64,000 nucleotides of DNA from Chlorobiota bacterium (lineage in GTDB: Bacteria > Bacteroidota > Ignavibacteria > OLB7), in assembly GCA_016700335.1 (NCBI GenBank), contig CP065014.1, positions 124,001 to 188,000 on the forward strand. Reading direction: 5' to 3'. The translations under genes were made by a program, and so were the position numbers. Shown one piece after another: positions 63,685-64,000 of this stretch. The first letter of the stretch is position 1. Each line of letters begins with the position of its first letter. The notes under the pieces are model-generated. The model worked only from the letters and a program-made list of their open reading frames with translations. It had not been told where the DNA came from and made no database searches.

Positions 63685-64000
63685 TTGGGAGTAATTTTTA
63701 CATTTTTCAGTACCAATTTATTATTAGCACAGGATCCAATTATAAGTCCACCACCTTGCATAGGTAATGAATGCACAGATTTGGTATGGCATTATGATTC
63801 TATGACTGTTTTTCCAGGAAATATAAACCAAAACATAGATTCTAATTGCTCAGTAAGATTATACTACAAAGAAGCTTATGGTTGTGGTAAATGTTATATT
63901 TATATTACTGCTTATAAATTACGATTTTGTCCAACAATTACTGTCAGTAAAAGCATAATTATTAATTATTCGATAGCTTGTTATTTATTACAAGCTAATC
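63685..64000 (+). CDS. Gene X4: cysteine-rich exported protein, cut by the window end
   Basis: First 105 residues from the same internal TTG. After the common signal peptide it matches X1 almost base for base up to WHYDS, and then diverges into new sequence (MTVFPGNINQNIDSNC) that only resembles X1 in pattern (GCGKCY is kept). The array therefore continues beyond the window. Confidence 0.75.
   Translation, partial: MGVIFTFFSTNLLLAQDPIISPPPCIGNECTDLVWHYDSMTVFPGNINQNIDSNCSVRLYYKEAYGCGKCYIYITAYKLRFCPTITVSKSIIINYSIACYLLQAN

Overview
This window is AT-rich chromosomal DNA from a Gram-negative bacterium of the Fibrobacterota-Chlorobiota-Bacteroidota (FCB) group. A member of the Chlorobiota/Ignavibacteria/Kapabacteria branch fits best, but that placement is inference. 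The supporting signs are type IX secretion (T9SS) C-terminal sorting domains on many exported proteins, a T9SS plug-like lipoprotein, outer-membrane lipoproteins, very few Shine-Dalgarno sequences, frequent TTG/GTG starts, and a complete dcw cluster whose MurE carries the meso-diaminopimelate signature. No tRNA, rRNA, CRISPR array, insertion sequence or phage gene was seen.

Layout. Positions 1-2124 hold the end of an M23 peptidase gene and purH. A gene-free 745-base stretch ends in a putative MraZ operator/promoter. Positions 2870-22546 are one collinear division and cell-wall cluster: mraZ, rsmH, ftsL, ftsI (PASTA), murE, murF, mraY, murD, ftsW, murG, a small membrane protein, murC, murB, ftsQ, ftsA, ftsZ, closed by a strong bidirectional terminator. 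Positions 22728-48867 are mixed accessory and housekeeping genes: a cytochrome c/outer-membrane protein pair, a large secreted caspase-like protein, an MFS transporter, argS, a LolD-like ATPase, an exported MsrB-MsrA fusion, queE, rnhA, a pyrK-like reductase, an SppA fused to a predicted beta-barrel, recA, secreted beta-propeller and fibronectin-type proteins, haem proteins, an inactive M16 peptidase, an aminotransferase, the T9SS plug-like protein and recR. Positions 48897-52936 are a decayed IgGFc-binding/T9SS gene, and 53022-55979 encodes a large Asp-box protein.

The most unusual part is 56122-64000: a tandem array of two-gene modules. Each module has a conserved non-coding leader with a heptanucleotide repeat (7, 7, 5 and 7 units in the four copies). 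Next comes gene X, a cysteine-rich exported protein of unknown family. Gene Y follows, overlapping X by 4 bases; it is an Asp-box beta-propeller with a T9SS sorting domain. Most modules end in a terminator hairpin. An ATG lies 41 bases upstream of each repeat in three of the four leaders. It would be joined in frame to the signal peptide of X only when the unit number is a multiple of three, so the array looks like a set of phase-variable surface-protein loci, all in the non-joined state here. Ends are conserved while central parts diverge, modules 2 and 3 are near-identical, and the fourth X is a mosaic. Together this resembles a repertoire of secreted two-component modules diversified by slippage, duplication and recombination. 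That reading is inference and I do not recognise it as a described system.
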